This document shows, piece after piece, positions 52,115 through 61,388 of a stretch of DNA of 64,000 nucleotides. The position numbers and the translations under genes were made by a program. Source of the stretch: Clostridia bacterium (lineage in GTDB: Bacteria > Bacillota > Clostridia > Oscillospirales > Acutalibacteraceae). The stretch is taken from assembly GCA_017546665.1 (NCBI GenBank), contig JAFYSE010000039.1, positions 1 through 64,000 on the forward strand, in the 5' to 3' direction. How positions within the stretch are numbered: position 1 is the stretch's first letter; the number at the start of each line of letters is the position of its first letter. Under the pieces are notes generated by a model that was not told where the DNA came from, did no database searches, and saw nothing but the letters and a program-made list of their open reading frames with translations.

Positions 52115-53608
52115 ATGTTTTATACAAGTACAAGAGACAAGTCAGTTAAAGTGACTGCAGCTGAAGCTATTGCAAAAGGCATTTCATCAGAAGGTGGGCT
52201 TTTTGTTCCAACTGAAATTCCTGCAATCTCACTTGAGTTTATTGAAAAACTTGTCCCAATGACTTATATAGAAAGAGCGAAAGAAGTTTTAAGACTTTAC
52301 CTTACAGATTTCACTGAGGACGAACTTTCAATGTGTGTTGAGGGTGCGTATAAAGCAGGTAAGTTTAGTTCTGATAAAGTAGCTCCTTTGTATAAATTGT
52401 CAGAAAAAGCAAATGTTCTTGAATTATGGAGAGGCCCAACTTGCGCTTTTAAAGATATGGCACTTCAGCTCCTTCCATACCTTCTTACAGTTTCAGCAGG
52501 CAAGACTGTAAAGGATACAGAAATTGTAATTCTCGTTGCAACATCAGGTGATACAGGTAAAGCTGCACTTGAAGGCTTTGCAGATGTTCCAAATACAAAA
52601 ATTCTTGTTTTCTATCCAGTTGACGGTGTTAGCCCAATGCAGAAACTTCAGATGACTACACAGGAAGGTTCTAATGTTAGTGTTTGTGCTATTGAAGGTA
52701 ACTTTGACGACGCACAGAGTGGTGTTAAGAAAATCTTTACTGATAAAGATATTGAAAAGAAATTCAAGGAGAATGGTCTTGCATTCTCATCTGCTAACTC
52801 AATTAACTGGGGCCGTCTTGTTCCACAGATTGTTTACTATGTATCAGCATATTGTGATATGATTGAGAATGGTGAACTCAAAAATGGTGAAGCAATGAAC
52901 GTTGTAGTTCCAACAGGTAATTTTGGTAACATTCTTGCTGCTTATTATGCAAAGAGAATGGGTGTGCCTGTAAAAACACTTATTTGTGCATCAAATGCTA
53001 ATAATGTTCTTACAGATTTCCTTTCAACAGGTACTTATGATAAGAACAGAGATTTCTATTGTACAACATCTCCATCAATGGATATTCTTATTTCAAGTAA
53101 CCTCGAAAGACTTCTTTTCCACCTTTGTGGTGAAAATGATACTCAGGTTGCAGAGTGGATGGCATCACTTAATAATGAGGGTAAATATACTGTTTCTGCA
53201 GAGGTTGCAGACGAAGTGAAAGCATTGTTTGCAGCAGGTTGCTGTGATGATGTAGAAACCAAAGTAACTATCGGCAAGGTGTTTGAAGATAAGAATTATC
53301 TTTGCGATACTCATACAGCAGTTGCTGTTAAGGTTTATGATGATTATGTTGAAAAAACAGGAGATAACACACCAACTGTTATTGCATCAACTGCAAACCC
53401 ATATAAATTCTCTGCAAGTGTTCTTGCTGCAATTACAGATGAAATCAAAGCAGACAACGAGTTTGATATGGTTGATGAACTCTTCCAAAAATCAGATGAG
53501 CCTGTACCACAACAACTTGCAACTCTTAAGGGTAAAGAACCACGTTTTACAAGAGTGAGCAAAAAAGAAGATATGAAACAGGTTGTTTTTGATATGTTAG
53601 GCATCTAA
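52115..53608 (+). CDS. thrC: Threonine synthase
   Basis: 497 residues, the longer YCO-type threonine synthase with N-terminal TSTRDKSVKVTAAEAIAKGISSEGGLFVP. The PLP lysine is in GPTCAFKDMALQLLP near residue 113; LVATSGDTGKAALEGF and VPTGNFGNILAAYYAKRMG are the phosphate-binding loops. It converts O-phosphohomoserine to threonine. AAGGATGTG precedes the ATG, and it stands as a single gene with its own promoter and terminator. Confidence 0.97.
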   Translation: MFYTSTRDKSVKVTAAEAIAKGISSEGGLFVPTEIPAISLEFIEKLVPMTYIERAKEVLRLYLTDFTEDELSMCVEGAYKAGKFSSDKVAPLYKLSEKANVLELWRGPTCAFKDMALQLLPYLLTVSAGKTVKDTEIVILVATSGDTGKAALEGFADVPNTKILVFYPVDGVSPMQKLQMTTQEGSNVSVCAIEGNFDDAQSGVKKIFTDKDIEKKFKENGLAFSSANSINWGRLVPQIVYYVSAYCDMIENGELKNGEAMNVVVPTGNFGNILAAYYAKRMGVPVKTLICASNANNVLTDFLSTGTYDKNRDFYCTTSPSMDILISSNLERLLFHLCGENDTQVAEWMASLNNEGKYTVSAEVADEVKALFAAGCCDDVETKVTIGKVFEDKNYLCDTHTAVAVKVYDDYVEKTGDNTPTVIASTANPYKFSASVLAAITDEIKADNEFDMVDELFQKSDEPVPQQLATLKGKEPRFTRVSKKEDMKQVVFDMLGI

Positions 53609-53617
53609 GCCCGAATA

Positions 53618-53658
53618 GTAATGCGGAAACCGTGTTTGATTCGGTTTCCGCATTTGAA
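53618..53658. terminator. Bidirectional terminator
   Basis: A 12-bp perfect stem (53620-53631 with 53643-53654), 11-base loop, AT-rich flanks, between thrC and the DUF1540 gene. Confidence 0.85.
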
Positions 53659-53664
53659 TTTAGT

Positions 53665-53829
53665 TTATTCTACGTCAGAAACTTTTAATTTAAATGTTGC
53701 ACACCTTGTATCGTCGCAAGTACAGGCACTGTGTGTACCAACTTTGATGCTGTTAGCTGTACAGTTCATGTGACCGTCATTAAATGTGCAGTGACAAGCG
53801 TCACAAGTAATATTCTTATTCTTTTCCAT
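53665..53829 (-). CDS. DUF1540 cysteine-rich protein
   Basis: 54 residues on the minus strand, with AAAGGAGGAATTG before the ATG at 53829. Eight cysteines and two histidines in a CDACHCTFN...HMNCTANSIKVG...SACTCDDTRCATF pattern match DUF1540, a likely metal-binding domain of clostridial proteins. Function unknown. It is convergent with thrC, sharing its terminator. Confidence 0.9.
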   Translation of the reverse strand: MEKNKNITCDACHCTFNDGHMNCTANSIKVGTHSACTCDDTRCATFKLKVSDVE

Positions 53830-53898
53830 TTTCAATTCCTCCTTTCAACTATATTTTTTGAAAGTTCGTTATAATTATTCATTAGGAGAAAATTCTTT

Positions 53899-54588
53899 AT
53901 GTCAGTTTTTGTGATTGGTGATACACATTTATCATTCTCAGTTAATAAGCCCATGGATATTTTCAAGGGCTGGGACGATTATGCCCAAAGACTTGAGAAA
54001 AATTGGCAAAGATTGATTTCAAAAGATGATACTGTCATTATAAATGGTGACGTATCCTGGGCTATGAGCCTTGAGGAGGCAGAAAAGGATTTTGAGTTTT
54101 TAAATGGATTGAACGGAACAAAAATCATTTCTAAAGGCAATCATGACTATTGGTGGAACACTATTGCAAAAATGGAAAAATTTTGTAAAGAAAAGGGCTT
54201 CGATACAATTAGATTTCTTCATAATAATGCGTATAAAATAGGAAATATATCAATAGCAGGAACACGAGGTTGGTTTTTTGATGCAGAAACTGAAAACATA
54301 GATAAGGTGATGGCTCGTGAATGTGCACGACTTCAACGCTCTATTGACGAGGCAAGAAAACTTGGTGGGGAAGTTGTTGTTTTTCTTCACTATCCACCAA
54401 TTAGTATTAACAAAAAATGTGACCCTATTTTCGATGTTTTAAAAGATAATAATATTGAAAGATGCTATTATGGACATCTTCATGGTGGTGCAATCAAGGG
54501 TGCTGTAAATGAAGAAAAAGAAGGCGTAAAATTCCGTCTTGTTTCCGCAGATTTTTTAGAATTTTGTCCGCATCTTGTAAATTTATAG
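53899..54588 (+). CDS. Calcineurin-like metallophosphoesterase
   Basis: 229 residues. All metallophosphatase blocks are present: GDTHLSF (GDxH), INGDVSWAM (GDxxW), KGNHDYWW (GNHD), FLHYPP (H), and YYGHLHGG (GHxH). The YGHLHG ending is typical of clostridial ser/thr phosphatase-like proteins annotated YpmD-type, with unknown substrate. AGGAGAAAA precedes the ATG. Confidence 0.9.
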   Translation: MSVFVIGDTHLSFSVNKPMDIFKGWDDYAQRLEKNWQRLISKDDTVIINGDVSWAMSLEEAEKDFEFLNGLNGTKIISKGNHDYWWNTIAKMEKFCKEKGFDTIRFLHNNAYKIGNISIAGTRGWFFDAETENIDKVMARECARLQRSIDEARKLGGEVVVFLHYPPISINKKCDPIFDVLKDNNIERCYYGHLHGGAIKGAVNEEKEGVKFRLVSADFLEFCPHLVNL

Positions 54589-54649
54589 AGAATTTCTCTT
54601 AAAATACTGTCAAAAGTTTCTTTTTTATAAGAAAAACTTAAGGAAAATA

Positions 54650-54678
54650 TTGTATTTGTAAATTTAATATGATATAAT
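54650..54678 (+). promoter_or_regulatory. Promoter of tig
   Basis: TTGTAT (54650-54655), 17-bp spacer, TATAAT (54673-54678). A leader of about 55 bases follows, with a possible hairpin (GAATATTG and CAATAATATTC) next to the ribosome-binding site. Confidence 0.7.
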
Positions 54679-54739
54679 ATCGTGAATATTGCGGTTAATT
54701 AAAATGCAGTAAAACAATAATATTCAGGAGGAATATTTG

Positions 54740-56065
54740 ATGTTAAAGTCAACAAACAATGTAGAAACAAATGTCTACGAACTTGAAATCACTGTAGATG
54801 GTGAAAAATTTGAGGCTGCTGTTCAGAAGGCATATCTCAAGGAAAGAAAGAATATCACTATCAAGGGCTTCAGAAAGGGTAAGGCTCCAAGAAACTTCAT
54901 CGAAAAGATGTATGGTGAAGGCGTTTTCTATGAAGATGCTCTCGAACTTCTTTATCCAGAAGTTGTAAGTGAAGCAATTCTCGAGTCAAAGCTTGAGGTT
55001 GTTGGTTCTCCTTATGACCTTGAAGTACCTGAAATCGGCAAAGATGGTGTTGTATTAAAGCTTAAAGTTGCTGTTAAGCCAGAAGTTAAACTTGGTGACT
55101 ATAAAGGACTTAAAGCAACAAGACCTGCATGTAAAGTTTCAGCAGCTGAAGTAAAAGCTGAACTCGCTAAAATGCAGGAACAGAACTCAAGAATGATTAG
55201 CGTTGACAACAGAGCAGTAAAGAAGAATGATACAGCAGTTATCGACTTTGAAGGCTTTGTTGATGGTGTTGCATTTGATGGTGGTAAAGCAGAAAACTAC
55301 GACCTTGTAATTGGTAGTGGCTCATTCATTCCAGGCTTTGAAGACCAGATTATCGGTCACAAAGTAGGTGAGGAATTTGATGTAAATGTTACATTCCCTG
55401 CAGAATATCAGGAAAATCTTGCATCAAAGGATGCTGTTTTCAAGATTAAGCTTCACGAAATCAAGGTTAAGGAACTTCCTGCTCTTGACGATGAATTTGC
55501 AAAAGATGTTAGCGAATTTGATACTCTTGATGAACTTAAAAAGAGTGTAAAGGCACAGCTTGAAGATGCAAAGAAAGCTGACGCTGACAATAAAGTTGTA
55601 AACGACCTTCTTGAAGAAGTAGTTAAGGGAATCGAAGTTGAAATTCCTGCAGTTATGATTGAAGAAGAAATTGATAACATCGTTAATAACTTCAATTATA
55701 GACTTCAGTCACAGGGTCTTGACCTTAATACATACCTTTCATATACAGGTATGGAAATGGCTGCATTCAGAGATGGCTACAAAGAAAACGCTGAAGCTCA
55801 GGTTAAACTTAGTCTTGCTATTGAAGCAATCGTTAAGGCAGAAGGCATTGAAGCAACAGAAGATGAAGTTAATGCTGAATATGAAAACCTTGCGAAGACA
55901 TACGGTATGGATGTTGAAGCAGTTAAAAAGGCAATTCCTGCTGAGTCACTTGCTGGCGATATCAAGTCAAAGAAAGCAATTGATTTTGTAAAAGACAATG
56001 CAAAGATTGCAGACGAAAAAGCTCCTGCTAAGAAAACAACAAAGAAAGCAGAAGACGCTGAATAA
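54740..56065 (+). CDS. tig: Trigger factor
   Basis: About 441 residues. ATG 54740 follows CAGGAGG. Ribosome-binding domain with KGFRKGKAPRNFIEKMYG near residue 42 (GFRxGKxP signature), a FKBP-type prolyl isomerase domain (DTAVIDFEGFVDGVAFDGG, about 155-240), and a C-terminal SurA-like helical domain. The last 15 residues are Lys/Ala-rich (EKAPAKKTTKKAEDAE), a tail common in clostridial versions. It is a nascent-chain chaperone, followed by clpP-clpX as in many Firmicutes. Confidence 0.97.
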   Translation: MLKSTNNVETNVYELEITVDGEKFEAAVQKAYLKERKNITIKGFRKGKAPRNFIEKMYGEGVFYEDALELLYPEVVSEAILESKLEVVGSPYDLEVPEIGKDGVVLKLKVAVKPEVKLGDYKGLKATRPACKVSAAEVKAELAKMQEQNSRMISVDNRAVKKNDTAVIDFEGFVDGVAFDGGKAENYDLVIGSGSFIPGFEDQIIGHKVGEEFDVNVTFPAEYQENLASKDAVFKIKLHEIKVKELPALDDEFAKDVSEFDTLDELKKSVKAQLEDAKKADADNKVVNDLLEEVVKGIEVEIPAVMIEEEIDNIVNNFNYRLQSQGLDLNTYLSYTGMEMAAFRDGYKENAEAQVKLSLAIEAIVKAEGIEATEDEVNAEYENLAKTYGMDVEAVKKAIPAESLAGDIKSKKAIDFVKDNAKIADEKAPAKKTTKKAEDAE

Positions 56066-56086
56066 GAATTTATATGTTTAAGTGTT

Positions 56087-56122
56087 GAAGAATTGTCCAA
56101 TAATTAAAAGGACAATTCTTTA
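56087..56122 (+). terminator. Hairpin between tig and clpP
   Basis: An 11-bp perfect stem AAGAATTGTCC/GGACAATTCTT (56088-56098 with 56110-56120), 11-base loop. The T-tract is interrupted (TTTAATGCTTTT), so it may only partly terminate or may protect the tig mRNA 3' end. Confidence 0.6.
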
Positions 56123-56161
56123 ATGCTTTTCACAATGTTATTGAACGGAGGTAATATTATT

Positions 56162-56743
56162 ATGGCACTTGTACCATATGTTGTTGAACAAACAAACAGA
56201 GGGGAAAGACAGTACGATATTTTTTCAAGACTTTTAAACGACAGAATTATCGTTTTGTCAGATGAAGTTAATGATGCAACTGCATCTTTGGTAGTAGCAC
56301 AGTTGCTTTATCTTGAGGGACAGGATAGCGAAAAAGATATTAGCCTTTATATTAATAGTCCTGGTGGCTCTGTGTCTGCCGGGCTTGCGATCTACGATAC
56401 AATGCAGTACATTAAATGTGATGTATCAACTATTTGTATGGGTATGGCTGCAAGTATGGGAGCATTTTTGCTTTCATCAGGTGCAAAAGGAAAAAGATAT
56501 GCTCTTCCTAATAGTGAAATTATGATTCATCAGCCTTTGGGTGGTGCTCAGGGTCAGGCAAGTGATATTAAAATTGCTGCTGAGCATATTCTCAGAACAA
56601 GAGAAAAACTCAATAAAATCCTTGCTGAAAACACAGGTAAGCCTATTGAACAGATTGCCCTCGATACAGAAAGAGATAATTGGCTCTCTGCACAGGAAGC
56701 TATGGATTATGGTATTGTTGATAAGGTTTTTTATAAGAGATAA
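56162..56743 (+). CDS. clpP: ATP-dependent Clp protease proteolytic subunit
   Basis: About 193 residues from ATG 56162, after GGAGGTAAT; the ATG at 56123 is in the intergenic hairpin tail. [23 protein letters not shown] terminus, catalytic Ser in [11 protein letters not shown] (about residue 97), His in MIHQPLGG (about 122) and Asp in ALDTERDNW. Forms the two-ring chamber used by ClpX. clpX follows after 16 bases. Confidence 0.97.
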   Translation: MALVPYVVEQTNRGERQYDIFSRLLNDRIIVLSDEVNDATASLVVAQLLYLEGQDSEKDISLYINSPGGSVSAGLAIYDTMQYIKCDVSTICMGMAASMGAFLLSSGAKGKRYALPNSEIMIHQPLGGAQGQASDIKIAAEHILRTREKLNKILAENTGKPIEQIALDTERDNWLSAQEAMDYGIVDKVFYKR

Positions 56744-56759
56744 TCTTTAAGGAGTCATT

Positions 56760-58067
56760 ATGGCAAGAGATAACGATAAAAATGTAAGATGCTCTTTTTG
56801 TGGTAAAACTCAGGAACAGGTAGATAAACTTATTGCAGGGCCTGGTGTTTATATCTGTGACGAGTGTATTGAACTTTGCATGGGTATAATTGATGAGAAT
56901 GCAGAGCATACACATAAGCATCAAGGCAAAAAAGTGAGACTTGAAGAAAAGGCTTTACCAAAACCGCAGGAAATCAAAGCGAAACTTGATGAATATGTAG
57001 TTGGTCAGGATGCAACGAAAAAAGCGTTGAGCGTTGCTGTTTATAATCACTACAAAAGAATGTATCATGGCTCAGATGATGGTGTTGAAATTCAAAAGAG
57101 TAATGTTGTGCTTTTAGGACCAACCGGTGTTGGTAAAACAGTACTTGCACAGACTCTTGCGAAGATTATTGATGTGCCATTTGCTATTGCAGATGCTACA
57201 ACTCTTACTGAGGCAGGTTATGTTGGTGAAGATGTTGAGAACATTCTTTTAAGACTTATCCAGGCTGCAGATTTTGACATTGAAAAAGCAGAATGTGGCA
57301 TTATCTATGTTGATGAAATTGATAAGATTGCCCGCAAGAGTGAAAACCCATCAATTACGCGAGATGTAAGCGGTGAGGGTGTTCAACAAGCACTTCTTAA
57401 AATTCTTGAAGGAACAGTTTCCAATGTTCCACCTCAGGGTGGCAGAAAACATCCACAACAGGAATTTATTCAGATTGATACATCTAATATTTTGTTCATC
57501 TGTGGTGGTGCTTTTGACGGAATTGAGAAAATCGTTGAAAAACGTGCAGGTAATTCAGGGCTTGGATTTGGTGCTGATATTAAGAATAAAGCTCAGTTTG
57601 AGGAAGAAGATGTTTATTCAAAGGTTATTGCACAAGACCTTGTTAAGTATGGTTTGATACCTGAACTTGTTGGCCGTGTTCCTGTTATAACTGCTTTGAA
57701 ACAGCTTTCAAAGGAAGATTTGATTAGAATTCTTTCCGAGCCTAAAAATGCATTGTTGAAGCAGTTTAAGGCATTGTTCAATATGGATGATGTTGAGTTG
57801 GAATTTACTGATGATGCATTGAATGCTATTGCTGAGCTTACAATAGAAAAGAAAACGGGTGCACGTGGTCTTCGCGGTATAATGGAAAATGTTCTTATGA
57901 ATGTTATGTACGAAACTCCATCTGACCATACAATTTCAAAAGTTATCATTACAAAAGAGTGTGTAATTGATGGTGTTACACCTGAAATTATACGTGATGA
58001 TAGTAGAAAACCCAATGTTTTATTGTCAAAAAAACTCAATAAAACGAATTCAAAAAAAGCAATATAA
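56760..58067 (+). CDS. clpX: ATP-dependent Clp protease ATPase subunit ClpX
   Basis: 435 residues. N-terminal zinc-binding domain [10 protein letters not shown]...CDEC (about 12-36), Walker A GPTGVGKT near 121, Walker [12 protein letters not shown], the RKH-type pore segment near [18 protein letters not shown], sensor 2 [10 protein letters not shown]. It unfolds substrates for ClpP. AAGGAGTC precedes the ATG. It ends at a terminator. Confidence 0.97.
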   Translation: MARDNDKNVRCSFCGKTQEQVDKLIAGPGVYICDECIELCMGIIDENAEHTHKHQGKKVRLEEKALPKPQEIKAKLDEYVVGQDATKKALSVAVYNHYKRMYHGSDDGVEIQKSNVVLLGPTGVGKTVLAQTLAKIIDVPFAIADATTLTEAGYVGEDVENILLRLIQAADFDIEKAECGIIYVDEIDKIARKSENPSITRDVSGEGVQQALLKILEGTVSNVPPQGGRKHPQQEFIQIDTSNILFICGGAFDGIEKIVEKRAGNSGLGFGADIKNKAQFEEEDVYSKVIAQDLVKYGLIPELVGRVPVITALKQLSKEDLIRILSEPKNALLKQFKALFNMDDVELEFTDDALNAIAELTIEKKTGARGLRGIMENVLMNVMYETPSDHTISKVIITKECVIDGVTPEIIRDDSRKPNVLLSKKLNKTNSKKAI

Positions 58068-58071
58068 ATAT

Positions 58072-58102
58072 AGAAGCCACGGGAAACCGTGGCTTGTAAT
58101 TT
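58072..58102 (+). terminator. Intrinsic terminator after clpX
   Basis: A 9-bp stem AAGCCACGG/CCGTGGCTT (58074-58082 with 58087-58095) with GAAA loop, then a short mixed T-rich tail. Confidence 0.75.
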
Positions 58103-58115
58103 AGGGTGAGTACAT

Positions 58116-59003
58116 ATGAAAACAAAATTTAAATCCACAGTTCTCCTTTTTCTAACTGCAATGATATGGGGCTTCGCATTTGTTGCACAACGAGTTGGGG
58201 CAGAATTTGTAGGGGCATTCACTTTTAACGGAATTAGATTCTTCCTTGGTTTTTTCTCTTTAATTCCTGTAATTTTGATTTTTGAAAAAGATAAATTTAA
58301 TTTAGAAAGCTTTAAAAAGACATTTTTGCCCGGACTTTTAGCAGGTGTTGTTCTGTTTATTGCATCCACATTGCAACAATATGGGGTTGAAATAACTCAA
58401 AGTGCAGGTAAAGCAGGATTTCTAACAGGTCTTTATACTGTTTTAGTTCCTTTGATGAGATTTGTTATGGGTAAAAAAACAAGTGTTTTAACTTTCGTTG
58501 GTGCGGTGTTTGCAGTTTGTGGACTTTTCCTTTTGTGTATGACAGGAAATGATATTTCATTCGGAATAGGGGATATTGTACTTATTATTGGTGCATTTTT
58601 CTGGGCAGGTCATATTCTTGTTGTGGACAAGCATGTCAACAATATCAGTCCACTTAAATTCAGTTTGGTACAATTTTTCGTTTGTGGATTATTGAGCATT
58701 GTTTGTGCATTAATTCTTGAAGATATAAGTATTGTTGCAATCAAGAGTGCAGGAATACCAATCCTTTATGGTGGAATAATGTCCGTTGGTGTTGCTTACA
58801 CCTGTCAAATTCTTGGTCAGAGGGATGCTGACCCTACTTTTGCATCCATTGTATTTTCCACAGAGTCTGTTTTTAGTGCGATAGGTGGAGCATTGCTTCT
58901 TAATGAGATTATGTCCGGTAGAGGATATTTAGGCTGCGTACTCATTTTTATAGGAATTGTTTTATCACAATTAAATATTAAAACCTTAAAAAAGAGTAAG
59001 TGA
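58116..59003 (+). CDS. EamA/DMT-family transporter
   Basis: 295 residues, ten membrane segments in two EamA repeats. MIWGFAFVAQRVGAEFVGAFTFNGIRF opens the first repeat, and GDIVLIIGAFFWAGHILVVDKH opens the second. LQQYGVEITQSAGKAGFLTGLYTVLVPLM is typical of the family. Members export metabolites or amino acids; the substrate is unknown. It stands alone between the clpX terminator and the promoter at 59043. Confidence 0.88.
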   Translation: MKTKFKSTVLLFLTAMIWGFAFVAQRVGAEFVGAFTFNGIRFFLGFFSLIPVILIFEKDKFNLESFKKTFLPGLLAGVVLFIASTLQQYGVEITQSAGKAGFLTGLYTVLVPLMRFVMGKKTSVLTFVGAVFAVCGLFLLCMTGNDISFGIGDIVLIIGAFFWAGHILVVDKHVNNISPLKFSLVQFFVCGLLSIVCALILEDISIVAIKSAGIPILYGGIMSVGVAYTCQILGQRDADPTFASIVFSTESVFSAIGGALLLNEIMSGRGYLGCVLIFIGIVLSQLNIKTLKKSK

Positions 59004-59042
59004 TATAAAAATGACACTTTTATTACAGATTTTTGCTATATA

Positions 59043-59071
59043 TTGACAAATAATATAGTATTAAGTAAAAT
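59043..59071 (+). promoter_or_regulatory. Promoter of the glycosylphosphotransferase gene
   Basis: Consensus TTGACA (59043-59048), 17-bp spacer, TAAAAT (59066-59071). Confidence 0.75.
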
Positions 59072-59108
59072 TACCTTATAAAATATAATACCTTTTTTGG
59101 GGGTAATT

Positions 59109-60476
59109 ATGAACATTTTACATCTTGTACAAAAAACGATTGTTTTCTTAATGAAATCTCTTTTATATTTTTCATTAGCATTAACATTCTTCCTTGTGTT
59201 TGGAACAGAAAACTCTTGGATTCTTCATTTGTCAAGAACAACAGGTGTTACTCTTGTTACATTCTGTGTTGTTGAAATTGCACTTGTATCCGTTTATGGA
59301 GGATACGCGATTGGACGATTAAAGAGTAAACCTATTATTACGTCTCTCTCTTTAGCTACAATAGTTACAGATTTGGTAACTCATTTGCAATTGTGCATTA
59401 TGAATGTTAATGAGAATAATAATGACCACTTTGTATATGAATCACCTCATTTGCTTGTTCTTGTAATGGTTATTCAGGTGGCTCTGATTATTTTGTTAAC
59501 ATATTTTGGACAGTGGGTATATTTCTCTATTAACCCACCTGAAAAATGTTGTGTTATAACAAGCTCTGTTGAGTCACTCAACAACATTATGCCAAAAATA
59601 TTGCGTTACAAAAAGCAGTATAATGTTATTGATATGGTTCATTATACTAATGAGAATATCTTTGATATAATAAACAGAAACGATACAATATTTTTGTATG
59701 ATGTTCCATCTAATTACAGAGTTTTATTCTCTGAATACTGCTATTCAAAAACAAAGAATATCTACTTCAATTTTGAAATGACAGATATTGTTACTTTGGG
59801 TGCGAAAACTGCAGTGCTTGATGATAAACCATTGGTATCTGCTGTTCCTCGTGATTTAACATTTGAACAGCGTCTTGTTAAGAGAATAATGGATGTGGCA
59901 ATCTCACTTGTGGGACTTATAATTTTGAGCCCTGTAATGTTGGGTACTGCACTTCTTATAAAGCTTGATGATGGTGGAAAAATATTCTTCCGTCAAAGAA
60001 GAGCAACAAAAAACGGTAAACTTTTTGATGTATATAAGTTTAGAACAATGAAGGAAGCTGGAAGCATAAATCAGTCAGCAAAGACTGATGATGACCGAAT
60101 TACAAAAGTAGGTAAATATTTACGTAAATTCCGTATTGACGAATTGCCACAGCTTATCAACATTCTGAAGGGCGAAATGAGTCTTGTTGGTCCTCGTCCG
60201 GAAATGGTTGAGAATGTTGACAAATATACAGAGGAATTACCTGAGTTCTCATATCGTTTAAGAGTTAAAGGCGGACTTACAGGATATGCACAGATTGCAG
60301 GTAAATATAACACCTCACCAAAGGATAAGCTTGTTCTTGACCTTATGTACATTGAAAAATATAGTTTGTGGCTTGACTTTAAATTAATTATGCAGACTGT
60401 AACAGTGCTGTTTAGAGCAGGCGACAGTACAAAGGGCTTTGATAAAGAAAAAGATAAATATCAATTTACAGAATAA
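59109..60476 (+). CDS. Polyprenyl-phosphate sugar phosphotransferase (exopolysaccharide initiation)
   Basis: About 455 residues; ATG 59109 follows GGGGGTAA. Four N-terminal membrane helices, a central CoA-binding-like soluble part, a fifth hydrophobic segment (DVAISLVGLIILSPVMLGTALLIK) and the bacterial sugar transferase domain: FFRQRRATKNGKLFDVYKFRTM, RITKVGKYLRKFRIDELPQLINILKGEMSLVGPRPE, GLTGYAQIAGKYNTSPKDKL. It transfers sugar 1-phosphate to undecaprenyl phosphate, the first step of an exopolysaccharide or capsule repeat. No other polysaccharide genes are adjacent. Confidence 0.93.
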   Translation: MNILHLVQKTIVFLMKSLLYFSLALTFFLVFGTENSWILHLSRTTGVTLVTFCVVEIALVSVYGGYAIGRLKSKPIITSLSLATIVTDLVTHLQLCIMNVNENNNDHFVYESPHLLVLVMVIQVALIILLTYFGQWVYFSINPPEKCCVITSSVESLNNIMPKILRYKKQYNVIDMVHYTNENIFDIINRNDTIFLYDVPSNYRVLFSEYCYSKTKNIYFNFEMTDIVTLGAKTAVLDDKPLVSAVPRDLTFEQRLVKRIMDVAISLVGLIILSPVMLGTALLIKLDDGGKIFFRQRRATKNGKLFDVYKFRTMKEAGSINQSAKTDDDRITKVGKYLRKFRIDELPQLINILKGEMSLVGPRPEMVENVDKYTEELPEFSYRLRVKGGLTGYAQIAGKYNTSPKDKLVLDLMYIEKYSLWLDFKLIMQTVTVLFRAGDSTKGFDKEKDKYQFTE

Positions 60477-60502
60477 AGAGTGTTTTAAACACTCTTTTTC
60501 TT
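60475..60502 (+). terminator. Intrinsic terminator
   Basis: A 10-bp stem (60475-60484 with 60488-60497) with a 3-base loop, then TTTTC and TTTTTTT. Confidence 0.85.
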
Positions 60503-60510
60503 TTTTTATG

Positions 60511-60539
60511 TTGTTTATGTATCAATTATGTGGTATAAT
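60511..60539 (+). promoter_or_regulatory. Promoter of the LCP-like to fol run
   Basis: TTGTTT (60511-60516), 17-bp spacer, TATAAT (60534-60539), 34 bases before the next ATG. Confidence 0.7.
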
Positions 60540-60573
60540 AATTAGATAAAATATAGTATTTTATGGTGACATA

Positions 60574-61386
60574 ATGAACGATAAAAATATGTTTATAAAA
60601 ACAAAAGAAAAAAGATTGAAGCCTTTTTTAATAGCATTTGGTGCGTTCTTTTTAATATTACTTTGTTGTTCCTTTTTTCTTTTTATGCAATCAATAGATT
60701 ATGATTTTGATAATCTTATTGATAATGATATTACTGAAAATGTGCAAAGCGAAGCAGAGAAACAAAGTAATGTTTATTCCGTATCTGAATTAAGTGGCAA
60801 CTCAAACATTTTGTTTGCAGTAAAAGATGAGACAAGTAAAATCACTTTATCATTCTTAGTAATTACGGATTTCGATGAAAAGAAGATGCAAATTGAATTC
60901 ATTGATGATGAAAGTGCAATGACAAGAATGTTTGTGACAGATGGGGAGAAGGGTTTAAAAAATCTTGTTGCCGGACGTTATAATATTACCGTTGACAGAT
61001 ATGCTATTTTTGATGAAAAGGAGTTCAAAACCTTTTTATCAAAGTTTGATGGAATTACAATAAATATTTCGGAGAGAATTGATTATAAGTCTTATGATTT
61101 TAACTTGCTTTTAGAACAAGGACAACAAAGTGTATCCGGAGATATTGCGTATAAGCTTTTAAAGGTTTGTAATAAGGATTCGATGGAGTTAGTTTTATGT
61201 GATATTGTAAATTCAGTCTTATCACCCAAATTTGTGGGTAAAGCAGAATCTTTATTCAAGACTTTTGTTAACTCATCAACAACAGATATTTCCATAGTGG
61301 ATTATACTGATAAAATTGATAAGTTAGTAATATATGTTAATGCCAACGATAAGTTTAAACCTACACCATATATTGCAGGAGAATAA
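60574..61386 (+). CDS. Degenerate LytR-CpsA-Psr-like membrane protein
   Basis: 270 residues; membrane helix at about 17-38 after a basic N terminus, the rest extracellular. The layout follows LCP proteins: NILFAVKDE (strand), SFLVITDFDEKKMQIEFIDDES (position of the R..DS/PRD motif), VDRYAIFDEKEFKTFLSKFDGITINIS, and LLLEQGQQSVSGDIAYKLLKV. The LCP catalytic Arg and Asp residues in the phosphate-binding motif are not present, so enzymatic transfer of wall polymers is doubtful. GGTGACAT precedes the ATG. The transglutaminase-like gene starts 2 bases after it. Confidence 0.7.
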   Translation: MNDKNMFIKTKEKRLKPFLIAFGAFFLILLCCSFFLFMQSIDYDFDNLIDNDITENVQSEAEKQSNVYSVSELSGNSNILFAVKDETSKITLSFLVITDFDEKKMQIEFIDDESAMTRMFVTDGEKGLKNLVAGRYNITVDRYAIFDEKEFKTFLSKFDGITINISERIDYKSYDFNLLLEQGQQSVSGDIAYKLLKVCNKDSMELVLCDIVNSVLSPKFVGKAESLFKTFVNSSTTDISIVDYTDKIDKLVIYVNANDKFKPTPYIAGE

Positions 61387-61388
61387 TT

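Noticed and set aside
57614..58369. 251-residue minus-strand frame over clpX and the EamA gene
   Set aside because: It crosses a terminator and two conserved genes on the other strand; no supporting start site.
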